NCBI GenBank assembly: GCA_022925895.1 | Contig: JAKSYS010000853.1 | Span: forward strand, 1-17,659 | Length of the DNA stretch: 17,659 nt | Direction: 5' to 3' | From: Fragilaria crotonensis | Taxonomy: Eukaryota > Bacillariophyta > Fragilariophyceae > Fragilariales > Fragilariaceae | Part shown: piece after piece, positions 8,450 through 16,353 of the stretch | Position numbering within the stretch: position 1 is the first letter of the stretch | Layout of the letters: each line of letters opens with the position of its first letter | Notes under the pieces: generated by a model | The model's database searches: none | What the model was told of the DNA's origin: nothing | What the model saw: the letters and a program-made list of their open reading frames with translations, nothing else | Made by a program: the position numbers and the translations under genes

Positions 8450-9060
8450 TCTGATTGAATCCGAAGTACCTGGTAAAGCATCCAATGCCATCGCACACGT
8501 TTTTGTTTTTGTTGATTGGATGCAACTCCTGCGGTTGGAAATTTATGTGCTGCTGTCCCCTTGGAGCTCTTGAATGTAGTGGTGTAATGAAGAACAAGGT
8601 GCTCATGGATGGCGACATGAACGACAAGTTCAACCGCATCTCGTCGATTTCGTGCAAGATTTTGTGGAAGAGCGGCAATTCGAAAGGATGAGACGAGCGA
8701 CCCAGCTGTCAAGATTTGTCGACATATTGATATGCCACACATTTCTCTTTCGAAGGTGAAGCGAATTGATATCGACCATGAATGGACAGCATTGGACATG
8801 TCACACAGAGACAGATCCTCGTTAACTTGGTGACCCTCAGGGCTTTACGTTCAAGAACATCCAATGCAAAATATGTGCCACCCACCACCGTTACCATACC
8901 TCAAGCTCAAGGACCGTATTGTTGCTTTGAAAGTCATTTCTGTAGATTCAATTCGGAGTCTGGTTGCTTGGGCATGTTTCTGTCTCCACTAGAGCAATAT
9001 CCTGTTGGAGCGTCGAGACTGAGGACGGTGCGTTTCTTTCTGCCATCAAAATTGGATGTG
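8450..9060 (+). repeat. Dispersed repeat copy C
   Basis: Copy C is the longest and best preserved of the four. It includes gtaaagcatccaatgccatcg near 8472 (compare gtacagcatccaatggcatcg near 551), ggcgacatgaacgacaag near 8611, the 41-base block at 8691-8731, gtgaagcgaattgata near 8756, gattcaattcggagtctgg from 8945, and agagcaatatcctgttggag at 8991-9010. These also occur, in the same order, across copies A and D. Confidence 0.75.
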
Positions 9061-9195
9061 GTCAAATGGGAGATGTTGAAAGTGGGGTTTGAGTCGCATC
9101 TATATGTCTTGTTTTCGGCTAATGTTTGCTGGCACCCGACGAGCGACCATCCAGTCGATTGCAGGTGGTTTGGTTGTCAAAAGTCTTACTCATAA
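8782..9195 (+). CDS. Hypothetical 137-aa frame within repeat copy C
   Basis: An ATG-started frame of 137 codons lies in the best-preserved repeat copy. It contains NAKYVPPTTVTIPQAQ, then FNSESGCLGMFL, then LEQYPVGASRL, and ends in a Trp/Cys-rich stretch. SESGC is also encoded by the plus strand of copies A and D, and EQYPVG by copy D, though in copy D the two lie in different frames. That is the only reason to list this frame: if the repeat derives from a plus-strand gene, this would be its least damaged copy. I recognise no domain, and no signal peptide is evident. Chance openness is a real alternative. Confidence 0.22.
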   Translation: MDSIGHVTQRQILVNLVTLRALRSRTSNAKYVPPTTVTIPQAQGPYCCFESHFCRFNSESGCLGMFLSPLEQYPVGASRLRTVRFFLPSKLDVVKWEMLKVGFESHLYVLFSANVCWHPTSDHPVDCRWFGCQKSYS

Positions 9196-9754
9196 TCCAT
9201 GAGATTCCGCGTTGCTGTATATAAATCGAGCGGTACAAGGAGCAGGCATTGCTTGTGCCTCGTTTTAGAGGTGAAGGAGAGTTATTCATTACGGAAGCCA
9301 ATCCATCGCCAAGATCAAGACGAATCGAAATTGAATAGTTCGCTGTTCTTCACGGTGATTTTAAATACCGAGTCCAGTAGTAGTTGTTGTCAGCAATTAT
9401 ACTCATGCATGTTTCGGCTTGTCTTCATATCACAACTAATTCTATGTGTCCAGGGACGGTGATGTTGACAATTCAATCGCGGATGGTTGATGGTACTTCA
9501 CTGAATGAGACTACGTGGTATCATCAGTTTCCAATACATATACTACGTGCAGTAGGGCTTGCTTTCACGAAATTGGATCGTGGAACTCGAGCGTTCGCAA
9601 TAATCGCCCTGAATCGCTTTTCAGACGTGTTTTTTGGGTCTGCCGTTTCGTTCACAGATCAGAATCGCCACACTCTCATCTATATTCCGACGCCCACAAT
9701 ATCATAGTATCATTTCTTCAAACAAAAATACAATAGCAAGCCAGAAAGAAATTA

Positions 9755-10542
9755 ATGGCCAGTGTGACACGTTCGAACATCCAAAGCCAAAATGGCACAG
9801 CTTTTATCGATGCCAGCCATAATGGTCGCTTGGACGATGTGTGTGAGTTGCTGAAAAACGGAGAGTTGGATCTGAATGCAAGAGATAAAGGGGGCAACAC
9901 AGCTCTTATAATGGCAAGCGCAGAGAGCCACAGTGATGTCGTTCATGAATTGCTGAATCATGACATGGTGGATGTCAATGCTGGCAACGATTACGGGTAC
10001 ACGACCCTTATCGTTGCCTGCGCCAATGGCCATTTGGGCGTTGTTCGCCAGTTGATGGAGCATGACAAGGTGAACGTGAACGCCAGAAGCTTGAAAGGCT
10101 ACTCACGTTTCTTATTGGAGGTCGAACCAAGGAATTGGGATGACGAACCTTGGAGTCGCCGGAAGGTGGACGTGAACGCCAGGAATCGTGATGGTCGCAC
10201 TGCCTTGTTATGGGCGATCAAATATGACCATTGGGATGTTGTTGTGAGTTGCTGCAATATCAGCAGGTGGATGTGAATGTCCAAGATGAAATTGGCTTTA
10301 CGGCCCTGATGTGGGCGTGTGTCCAAGGCAGATTGGATGTTGTGTCCATGTTGTTGAAATACGACGACGTTGATGTCACGTTAAAGAATAAAGCAGGCTC
10401 GACTGCTCTTGAGGTCGCCCGCAGGTCTGAGATGTGTCAGATTGCACAATGCCTGGAGGAGCACGCCAAGATTATTTTGCGTCGCCGCGAGGTAGAAGAG
10501 AAAAGACGACGCAGAGGCGCGGATTGGGTGATGGGAGTTTGA
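9755..10542 (+). pseudogene. Ankyrin-repeat gene with one frameshift, about 262 aa
   Basis: The frame starts at ATG 9755 (MASVTRSNIQSQNGTAF) and reads four ankyrin units, then loses frame near 10241; the following frame continues the same unit (HWDVV, then CELLQYQQVDVN) to the stop at 10540-10542. The two frames join exactly where one base is missing in the GTTGTTGTG run. Units run to a C-cap (TALEVARRSEMCQIAQCLEEHAK) and a basic tail (ILRRREVEEKRRRR), which resembles the tail of the 11307-12554 protein. The third unit carries a spacer of about 25 residues with RNWDDEPWSRR. Repeats are more diverged from each other than in the minus-strand arrays. It lies on the opposite strand to the other ankyrin genes. 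The lesion may be a real mutation or a sequencing error; I favour neither strongly. Confidence 0.8.
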
Positions 10543-11306
10543 TTCACTGTAGGCACCGACAGATTGGGATCGCAGGTCGAGCAAACATGTGCAATTCGTT
10601 CCGAATCCCTTGCTTTCAACTGTTGACAAAGTCACACTGTGACAAAATCGATATCGTTCGGATCAAAAGCTTGGGATGAACCACACATAATGTTTCTAGA
10701 GGCACGCAGGGAGATTCCCAAGCATCCTCGATTCGCTGCTGGGTTCGAAGCAGAATGAAATCTGAGTCGGAACCCCATTATAAAGAGACAATACTCGAGC
10801 TATAGTGCACTTAAGTGATTCCATTTATAAACTCAACCGTAGCGCACTTCCCGGGCGATTCGCCTGATCAATACTGGTACAAATTGTTCGCACGTCGACC
10901 ATTTTAAGCGCCTCCAATTTGCATTCTACCGTAGGTATCGAATCCGTGCTTGACATCATCGAAGCGATTGGACTGTGGGAGCCGTTTCTCCATTGCTTTC
11001 TGCTTTAATCAGAAGGTTGCCGACATTTGTTTGCCCTAGTGTATAAGAGCTTTTGGGAGATAGATACCTTCCGCTAAGAAGACGTCGCCTCAGAAACTCG
11101 GTTTGCCGTGGTGGTCCTTCGTGATGGATCGCTCGGTGTGCACCACGGAGAGTTCCACAGGTTCAGCGGAGGGTGTATTCATCAATTCGAGAAGTTAGTT
11201 CGATCTCGGCGTCGTCGCTTGATGGGCAGTTCTCGTTTCCACGACGCGGGTCGCCTTTCACTCGCTGCACAGGTCCACTTCATGAGTTCTTTCGACTGAC
11301 CATCTC
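10543..11306. other. Convergent intergenic region, no gene seen
   Basis: This 764-bp stretch separates two ankyrin genes pointing toward each other, so it should hold both 3' ends. No frame looks like protein; a short plus frame (11108-11299) is Arg/Ser-rich and unconvincing. A perfect 8-bp inverted repeat, ccgtggtg at 11106-11113 and caccacgg at 11141-11148 with a 27-base loop, is the only structure I noted. No homology to the dispersed repeat was recognised here. Confidence 0.5.
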
Positions 11307-12554
11307 TTATCGACGGCGCTTCTTTCCCAGATCCTGTTTTGGTTCGGCATCCAAATGGCTATTCCGTTCATCTTCCACGCGAGGCCGCAACTCTTCTTCC
11401 ACTCTACGCTTTTTACGTTCAATGGGTACGCGTTCCTCCAAAAGACGTACGACGTCAGCATTCGCACCGCTGCGAGCCACATCAAGAGCGGTACCTCCAA
11501 GTTTACTCTTGATATTCACATCCACCCCTTCGTCATTCAATAAAGCACGAACCACTTCCAAATGGCCCTTCTTGCATGCCAAGATGAGTGCTGTTTCGCC
11601 ATTATGATCCATGATATTAACATCCACCTTGTTCTGCTGTAGCAACTCGCGGACAACATCTACAAGCCCATTTTGACACGCCATGTGAAGGGCTGTTTTA
11701 CCGTCAGAACTTTGGAGATTCACATCCACAGGATGAGTGGAGGTTGTTTTGATCACCTTGAGGAGCTTCCTGCGGCCTTGTTCAAGCGTGGCGTCGCGTA
11801 CTGCATGATGCTTCTCCCCGAGTAGGCTCTCACGTTCCGTGTGTTCCTCCAAGAGACGTGCAACACTATCGTTCGTCTTCATGAGAGCAAAGTCAAGAGC
11901 TGTATACCCAAGTTTACTCTTGACGTGCACATCCACCCCTCCGCGAATCAATAAAGCACGAACCACTTTCAAGTGGCCCCTCTTGCTTGCCATGATGAGA
12001 GCTGTATTTCCATCGCTATCCTTGATATCCACATCCATCTTCTCGTGATTCAATAAAGCACGAACCACTTCCAAATAGCCCTTCTCGCTTGCCAAGATGA
12101 GAGCTGTTTCGCCGTCATTATTCTGGATGTTTACCTGCACACCCTCGTGATTCAATAAAGCAAGAACCACTTCCAAATGGCCCTTTGCACTCGCCAAGAT
12201 GAGAGCTGTTTCACCATCATTATCTTTGATATTCACATCCATCCCCTCGTGCGTCAATAAAGCACGAACCACTTCTGCATGACCATTGTAGCTTGCATAG
12301 TAGAGAGCTGTGCTGCCATCACTATCCTTCATGTTCACATCCACCCCTTTGGCATTCAATAATGCACGAACCACTTCGACATGACCATTGTTACTTGCCC
12401 AGACAAGAGCAGAGTCACCATATTTATTTTTGACATTGACATCTACTTGACCTCGTTGCAAGTGATCGAGAACCCTGGCGAGATTCCCATCTCGGGCATT
12501 CTGAATCAAATCTGAATTGAAATTCCAAAAGTTAAGGAAACGCATCATCATCAT
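11307..12554 (-). CDS. Ankyrin-repeat protein with basic tail, 415 aa
   Basis: An intact frame of 415 codons from the first of four tandem ATGs (12554, reading MMMMRFLNFWNFNSD). The opening SDLIQNARDGNLARVLDHL matches the N-cap of the 1366-aa protein (SELVENAKKGNLDSVLDLL), which is why I prefer this start to an in-frame ATG at 12749 lying inside GTAC-rich DNA. About six ankyrin units follow, then a cap-like unit (TALDFALMKTNDSVARLLEEH), a charged linker of about 40 residues, three more units and a second cap (TALDVARSGANADVVRLLEER). It is thus a two-module array. The last 40 residues are strongly basic and acidic (ERKKRRVEEELRPR ... GKKRRR) and could hold a nuclear localisation signal or a short coiled coil. 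No enzymatic domain is present. Partner unknown. Confidence 0.93.
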   Translation of the reverse strand: MMMMRFLNFWNFNSDLIQNARDGNLARVLDHLQRGQVDVNVKNKYGDSALVWASNNGHVEVVRALLNAKGVDVNMKDSDGSTALYYASYNGHAEVVRALLTHEGMDVNIKDNDGETALILASAKGHLEVVLALLNHEGVQVNIQNNDGETALILASEKGYLEVVRALLNHEKMDVDIKDSDGNTALIMASKRGHLKVVRALLIRGGVDVHVKSKLGYTALDFALMKTNDSVARLLEEHTERESLLGEKHHAVRDATLEQGRRKLLKVIKTTSTHPVDVNLQSSDGKTALHMACQNGLVDVVRELLQQNKVDVNIMDHNGETALILACKKGHLEVVRALLNDEGVDVNIKSKLGGTALDVARSGANADVVRLLEERVPIERKKRRVEEELRPRVEDERNSHLDAEPKQDLGKKRRR

Positions 12555-12654
12555 TATCAAGTGTTTTACAAATGTGTCAATGGAAGCATGAATGATGGCC
12601 GCAACGGCTGATGGCTCATGGCTGAAAGCAAGAAAAAGAGTCTCTGCGGCGTCT

Positions 12655-12930
12655 GTTGTGTACTGTAACACGTGTTCGCTTTTTTGTATACTGTATATAC
12701 ACACGTAGATGTCTACTTGTACCAAGTATACTTGTGCTCCGGCGTACATTGTACGCTATGTACAATACACGTCGGATTTGCGTCGTGGTGGGTTCATTCA
12801 TGTCGTACGATAGATGTCTTGTACTCCGAGTATGTTGGATCGTACGGAATTCTTGTACTGTACCACGTTTACTACGTTTCGGTACTGTACTGCAAGATTC
12901 CGAGTATGTATGCAGTACTCGTAGACTCTC
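12655..12930. promoter_or_regulatory. GTAC-rich upstream region of the 415-aa ankyrin gene
   Basis: GTAC and closely related TACTGTA words occur throughout (tgtactgtaac, gtatactgtatatac, gtacattgtacgc, tatgtacaatac, cttgtactgtaccac, ggtactgtactgc, gcagtactcg). It starts about 100 bp upstream of the ATG at 12554 in the minus-strand sense. It shares cgagtatgtatgca (12901-12914) with the stretch at 180-193. Its position suggests a promoter; the sequence itself may equally be a low-complexity repeat. The element gtatactgtatatac could act as an AT-rich core, which is inference. Confidence 0.4.
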
Positions 12931-13700
12931 GTCAAGAGCGGAGCATGCGACGTGATTGTCGCGAGTCGCCACCTCGCCATGGGATCTTGGGACCATATGT
13001 CACCATGTAATATATATACATTCAATAATTGCGCCAGCGACCATTTGTGCCAAGTACATCTCTTCACAACGCGAGCGATTGTGTTGTGTTTCATGTCGTT
13101 TTTCATACAATGGGACGCGGCGTCTCTCACGCTCCCCCGTCCTGACATTTTGACACAGTACTACGAAAACGCACAAAAAAACATGCATCCACGACATTTA
13201 CGACTAGTAGAGTAGTATCACTCCATGGTGCCCTTGCTGCATCTGCAAAGTTCCATTGCATCAAGATGGTTTGGGAAGATCTGTTTCTCTCTGACGATGG
13301 TGGATTTCGCCCGGCATGATGGGATTCTTAATCTTGACAACGATTTCAGGAGTTTCTCCTTTTTTTCTTCCCCAGAAAGCAACATTACGTTGCGACTCTA
13401 CGCTGACGGCACGAGGGTCTCTGAATGGAACGGGGTTTTGGATATACATCCACCCATGCATTGCTGCTCTGGAGACAAACCCCGTCTTTTTTGTTGAAAC
13501 GAGATGGATTGCAAGTCTTGGCACATCACGGCACAGTACTGACGACGGATACTGGTGACCACACACTTTCGACTGCGTCATCAAAACACACGAACCAAAA
13601 AACAGTCTTCTCGTCACGAATGCGATCCTTTTCAACAGTACACACCAGACTCGAGAATGCTCTCTGACAGCAAAGAGAATTCTCTCTACGATGCATTGTG

Positions 13701-13733
13701 GAGTGCAGTGCACTGCACTCTGCACTGCAGTGG
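13701..13733. repeat. Perfect 20-bp palindrome with a second overlapping one
   Basis: Bases 13701-13720 read gagtgcagtgcactgcactc, identical to their own reverse complement. Immediately after, 13723-13732 (cactgcagtg) is a second perfect palindrome made from the same tgcactgca elements. Together they could form a cruciform or a dimeric binding site. No gene is close enough to assign a target. Confidence 0.85.
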
Positions 13734-14244
13734 CCGTAGTAGTTTGGGTACGTCGTAGGAATTAAGAAAATTGTTCCAAAGAAGAAACGAGGAATCGTTA
13801 TGCCTAAAGCAGACGTCCCGTCGCTTGGGACACGAAACGATTCGTCGACCGTCATGTGCTCTTGTAGGAAGACGAAACGACTGCCTGGAAGAAGTTATTC
13901 GCCCCCAACCGCCACTTAGTGGGGAAATCAAAATATATCTCGTCGAGGAACATGACAACCAACCGGTGTCGAAGCACAGTGTCGTGAATACATCCGTTGT
14001 TGTCCTTCATTTATTCAATCCTTCCTCGCATTGTGCCATTCCGACGCTGGTGCGGTTTATTCCGATTTGCAGGGCAACTGGAAAACAAACCATGACACCG
14101 TGGTGCAGTGACGTTGGAGAGTTCTTCGCCTTCGACAATCATTCATGATGATGAATAGCGATTAGGAATTCGTCGCTCGGGTGTTGTTAAATATATATTG
14201 CCGATAGGGCATGTGGATCCTTCTAAAATGATGTCAGCTATACG

Positions 14245-14766
14245 TTAAGAATAAAACAAACATGTAAAACGTGCATAACCCCTATCGCGAGGAGCGTCTA
14301 GGGCTGAGTCGCCATCATTATTCTTGACATTCAAGTCCAACCCGTTGTGATTCAATGACGCCCAAACAAAATCCAAATAGCCCCGAAGGGCTTGCAACAA
14401 TGAACGCTGTGCAGCAATCATTTGTTCTGGATGCTAACCTCAACACCCATGTGCTTCAATAAAGCACTGAGCGCTTTCAAATGGCCTCGTCTGCATGAAT
14501 CGATGAGCACTGTGTTGTCAGTACTGTTCTAAGTATTCACTTCCACTCCTTCATGCTTCAATCATAAAGCGCAGATCACTTCCAAATGACCATTCAAGCT
14601 TAAATTGATGAGAGCGGTGTTGCCATCTTCATCGTTGGCATTCGCGTTTGTCCCGCTTCACAAGAGGTCAACAACTTGGTCGATCACCATCTCTGGCGTT
14701 CTCGATCAATTTCGTTTCGTTTGATGTTGTCTGCTGTGCTGCGATGCGCTGGTGTGTGCTCTGCAT
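14245..14766 (-). pseudogene. Ankyrin-repeat pseudogene, about five units
   Basis: The N-terminal segment from an ATG at 14766 (MQSTHQRIAAQQTTSNET then KLIENARDGD) matches the internal N-cap of the 1366-aa protein (TLIEHARDGN). Frame is lost near 14690 and resumes as QVVDLL, then NANANDEDGNTALI and recognisable units. In this frame stops fall at 14658-14660, 14562-14564 (inside an extra triplet between CAL and LKHEG), 14529-14531 and 14418-14420. A second frame change near 14410 restores LNHNGLDLNVKNNDGDSALDA and a cap-like end, with a stop at 14245-14247. At least four stops and two frameshifts rule out sequencing error as the whole cause. The closest relative in the window appears to be the second module of the 1366-aa gene. 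Confidence 0.88.
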
Positions 14767-15591
14767 AGGCAGACAGTAGCGCCTACACCAATGTTGCAAT
14801 AAAGCGCGAACCAGGATGAGGAAGACGAAAGTACGAAGTGGCCCGGGTTGACCCAAATAACACAGACTTTCGAGATCACAGCATTTGAAGATACGAAAAA
14901 CATTTCGGCAACATTCTGACCGCTTCCCCCTCTGCTCCCCATGAATACTTGAATGGATCGATATCTGACTCACGCGCTTATATTGATGCCATCAGATTTT
15001 CGATTGCTACCCTTCTTGTAGGAAGAACCATTTCCATACTTGTAAAACAAAGTTGTTGTCATGTCATGCTTCGTTTTCGTCATATGGAAAGGATGATGGC
15101 CATGGGGCCTGGAGGAACGTTGGGTTCGGTGTTTACAGATGCCTCATCGCCCATCATGAAATGGCGAATGCCATGATGGGGAGAATCAGGTGAAAATTAA
15201 GACATCCCGCTGAAGGTAATACTTCTCAAAAACGACCGTGAAGAAATGTTGGAAATGTGTCCCTGGCAAGAGTCTCCTGTCGATTTCGTTAAAACCGAAA
15301 GATCCTCAAGAGATCGCGCAAACTGATCGTTTCCTCCTCCCGGATCGTTACTGTGCCGAAGCCACGGGACACGTGATGAACCGAGCCATAACCGTGACCA
15401 TCCCTGAAGTACGTTGCTTCCACTCATCTTCGCGTAGTAGGGGGCATCCTTCCTCGTCGAATCCGTCAAATCGATTGACAGCGCTTCGGTGGTTTGCGTA
15501 ATAGTATTTACATGAACAGAGTAATATCACTCAGGTGGCACTGGGCTTTGCCTTGTGCCTTAATGCGCTTCAAATACTAGCATGCGCGCTC
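14767..15591. other. No intact gene; right partner of the segmental duplicate
   Basis: The minus frame upstream of the ankyrin pseudogene is open to 14973 and contains LVRALLQHWC, which looks like a fragment of a further ankyrin unit. From 15304 the DNA is homologous to 2191 onward. The plus frame DPQEIAQTDRFLLPDR (15300-15350) resembles SGDQIDQFLLSDP in the left copy, but the minus strand is also partly open and frames are broken. No start-to-stop gene can be defended. Confidence 0.45.
15150..15180. repeat. Inverted repeat, 9-bp stem
   Basis: Bases 15150-15158 (cccatcatg) and 15172-15180 (catgatggg) are exact reverse complements with a 13-base spacer. A competing inner hairpin, atggc/gccat, overlaps it. 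It may be a transcript hairpin or chance; no adjacent intact gene explains it. Confidence 0.6.
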
Positions 15592-16353
15592 TTAGTGCTC
15601 CTGTCCAAAAACAGGAACCGTCTGTGGTGGCATCCACTGCGATCTATTCTCTGCCGTCGCCATATCTGCGATTCACTTATATGCATTTCCTGCAGGTGTC
15701 CGCATTTGACAATACGTTTCGATTGACTTTGTACCACTCTGAAGGAGGGCCTCATAATTTGCCACGATTGAAGCTGATGCATCGTCACCTACGTGATCGA
15801 GGAAAGCCTTCATCACCTCGAATAGCACAAAATATGGGAGATGAGGAATCGGGAAGGAAGGCATTGAGAGTTGGCAGTCGTGTTGAGTACCTTAAGGCAC
15901 AATATCAGCCGAGGAGCAATCTTCACAATCCATTTTCGAGGCATATCGATCACCAAGGATTTGTGGCCTGGTTAGCCAAAGCCTGCGCAGATGAGGACGA
16001 CGCAGCATTGTGGATTGAAACTGTCGCTGAGCAATCGTCATGGGATTTTTCAGGTACTTCTCAACATTCATGGGAGTCATCCAAACAAGATTCGGGCAAT
16101 CCTTGAACTGATCAGCGAACACTAGTGCTACCATTGCAAAGGACTGGTCCAATCTTGTCGTCAGCGCCTGTAGCATCTGCTGCTATTTCTCAAGCTGTGC
16201 ATTCCTCTCGTCGAAGTTCACCATGACGTCCTCTTTGATCTCATGAAAGTCGAATTGCAACCCAGAAAGTAGGAATCGGAAACCAGCAAACCGCCAAGAA
16301 CGTTGGGATTGGTAACCGACAAATCGTCATTCAAATCGGAGTAAACGTCCGTG
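15592..16353 (-). pseudogene. Decayed coiled-coil and tail region of the kinase gene
   Basis: Immediately past the kinase stop (16354-16356) the minus strand still encodes protein-like sequence in shifting frames. In order: DVYSDLNDDLSVTNPNVLGG; FHEIKEDVMVNFDERNAQLEK, a stop, then QQMLQALTTRLDQSFAMVALV, which reads as a coiled coil; FKDCPNLVWMTPMNVEKYLKN; KSLVIDMPRKWIVKIAPRLI; FPIPHLPYFVLFEVMKAFLD; and NYEALLQSGTKSIETYCQMRT, ending at a stop at 15592-15594. At least four frame changes and one or more internal stops separate these pieces. They are contiguous, in order and on one strand, so I infer that the ancestral kinase protein was about 230 residues longer. Introns could explain one junction but not all, since most gaps are only one or two bases. 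Confidence 0.6.

Larger units (their letters stand above)
7491..9754. other. No intact gene; repeat copies B and C, unplaced small frames
   Basis: This 2.3-kb stretch between the large ankyrin gene and the plus-strand ankyrin gene holds dispersed-repeat copies B (about 7860-8300) and C (about 8450-9060). A plus-strand frame with its first ATG near 9405 to 9704 (starting MHVSACLHITT) is open for about 100 codons; I do not recognise it and it may be chance. Bases 9708-9754, A-rich with aaacaaaaatacaatag, lie directly before the plus-strand ankyrin ATG and probably include its leader. Confidence 0.4.
12555..14244. other. No supported gene between two ankyrin loci
   Basis: The right flank of the 415-aa ankyrin gene begins with a GTAC-rich region (12655-12930). 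The longest frames farther on, 13261-13725 minus (154 codons from a GTG) and 13771-14148 plus (125 codons from a TTG), lack an ATG at their starts and are not recognised. The first contains RNVAFWGRKKGETPEIVVKIKNP after internal Met codons and might be a fragment. A 20-bp palindrome lies at 13701-13720. I find no relic of ankyrin or kinase sequence here. Confidence 0.45.

Noticed and set aside
8397-8799. Two overlapping minus frames with His-rich segments in copy C
   Set aside because: The matching part of copy A is broken after RDASLVVHVA and no start is shared; the similarity is explained by the DNA repeat.
10735-10780. gggttcgaagc resembling a tRNA T-arm
   Set aside because: No acceptor, D or anticodon stems can be drawn around it.
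12555-12749. Longer N-terminus for the 415-aa ankyrin protein from ATG 12749
   Set aside because: The added 65 residues are translated largely from GTAC-rich upstream DNA, and the cap homology begins only after 12554.
13261-13725. Minus-strand frame of 154 codons
   Set aside because: It begins at GTG inside the palindrome, shows no recognised domain and has no second copy for comparison. It may hold a real fragment, but I cannot support it.
15582-16106. Plus-strand frame of 174 codons
   Set aside because: It opposes the minus-strand kinase-tail relic, whose segments match the left duplicate at the protein level. The plus frame shows no such match.
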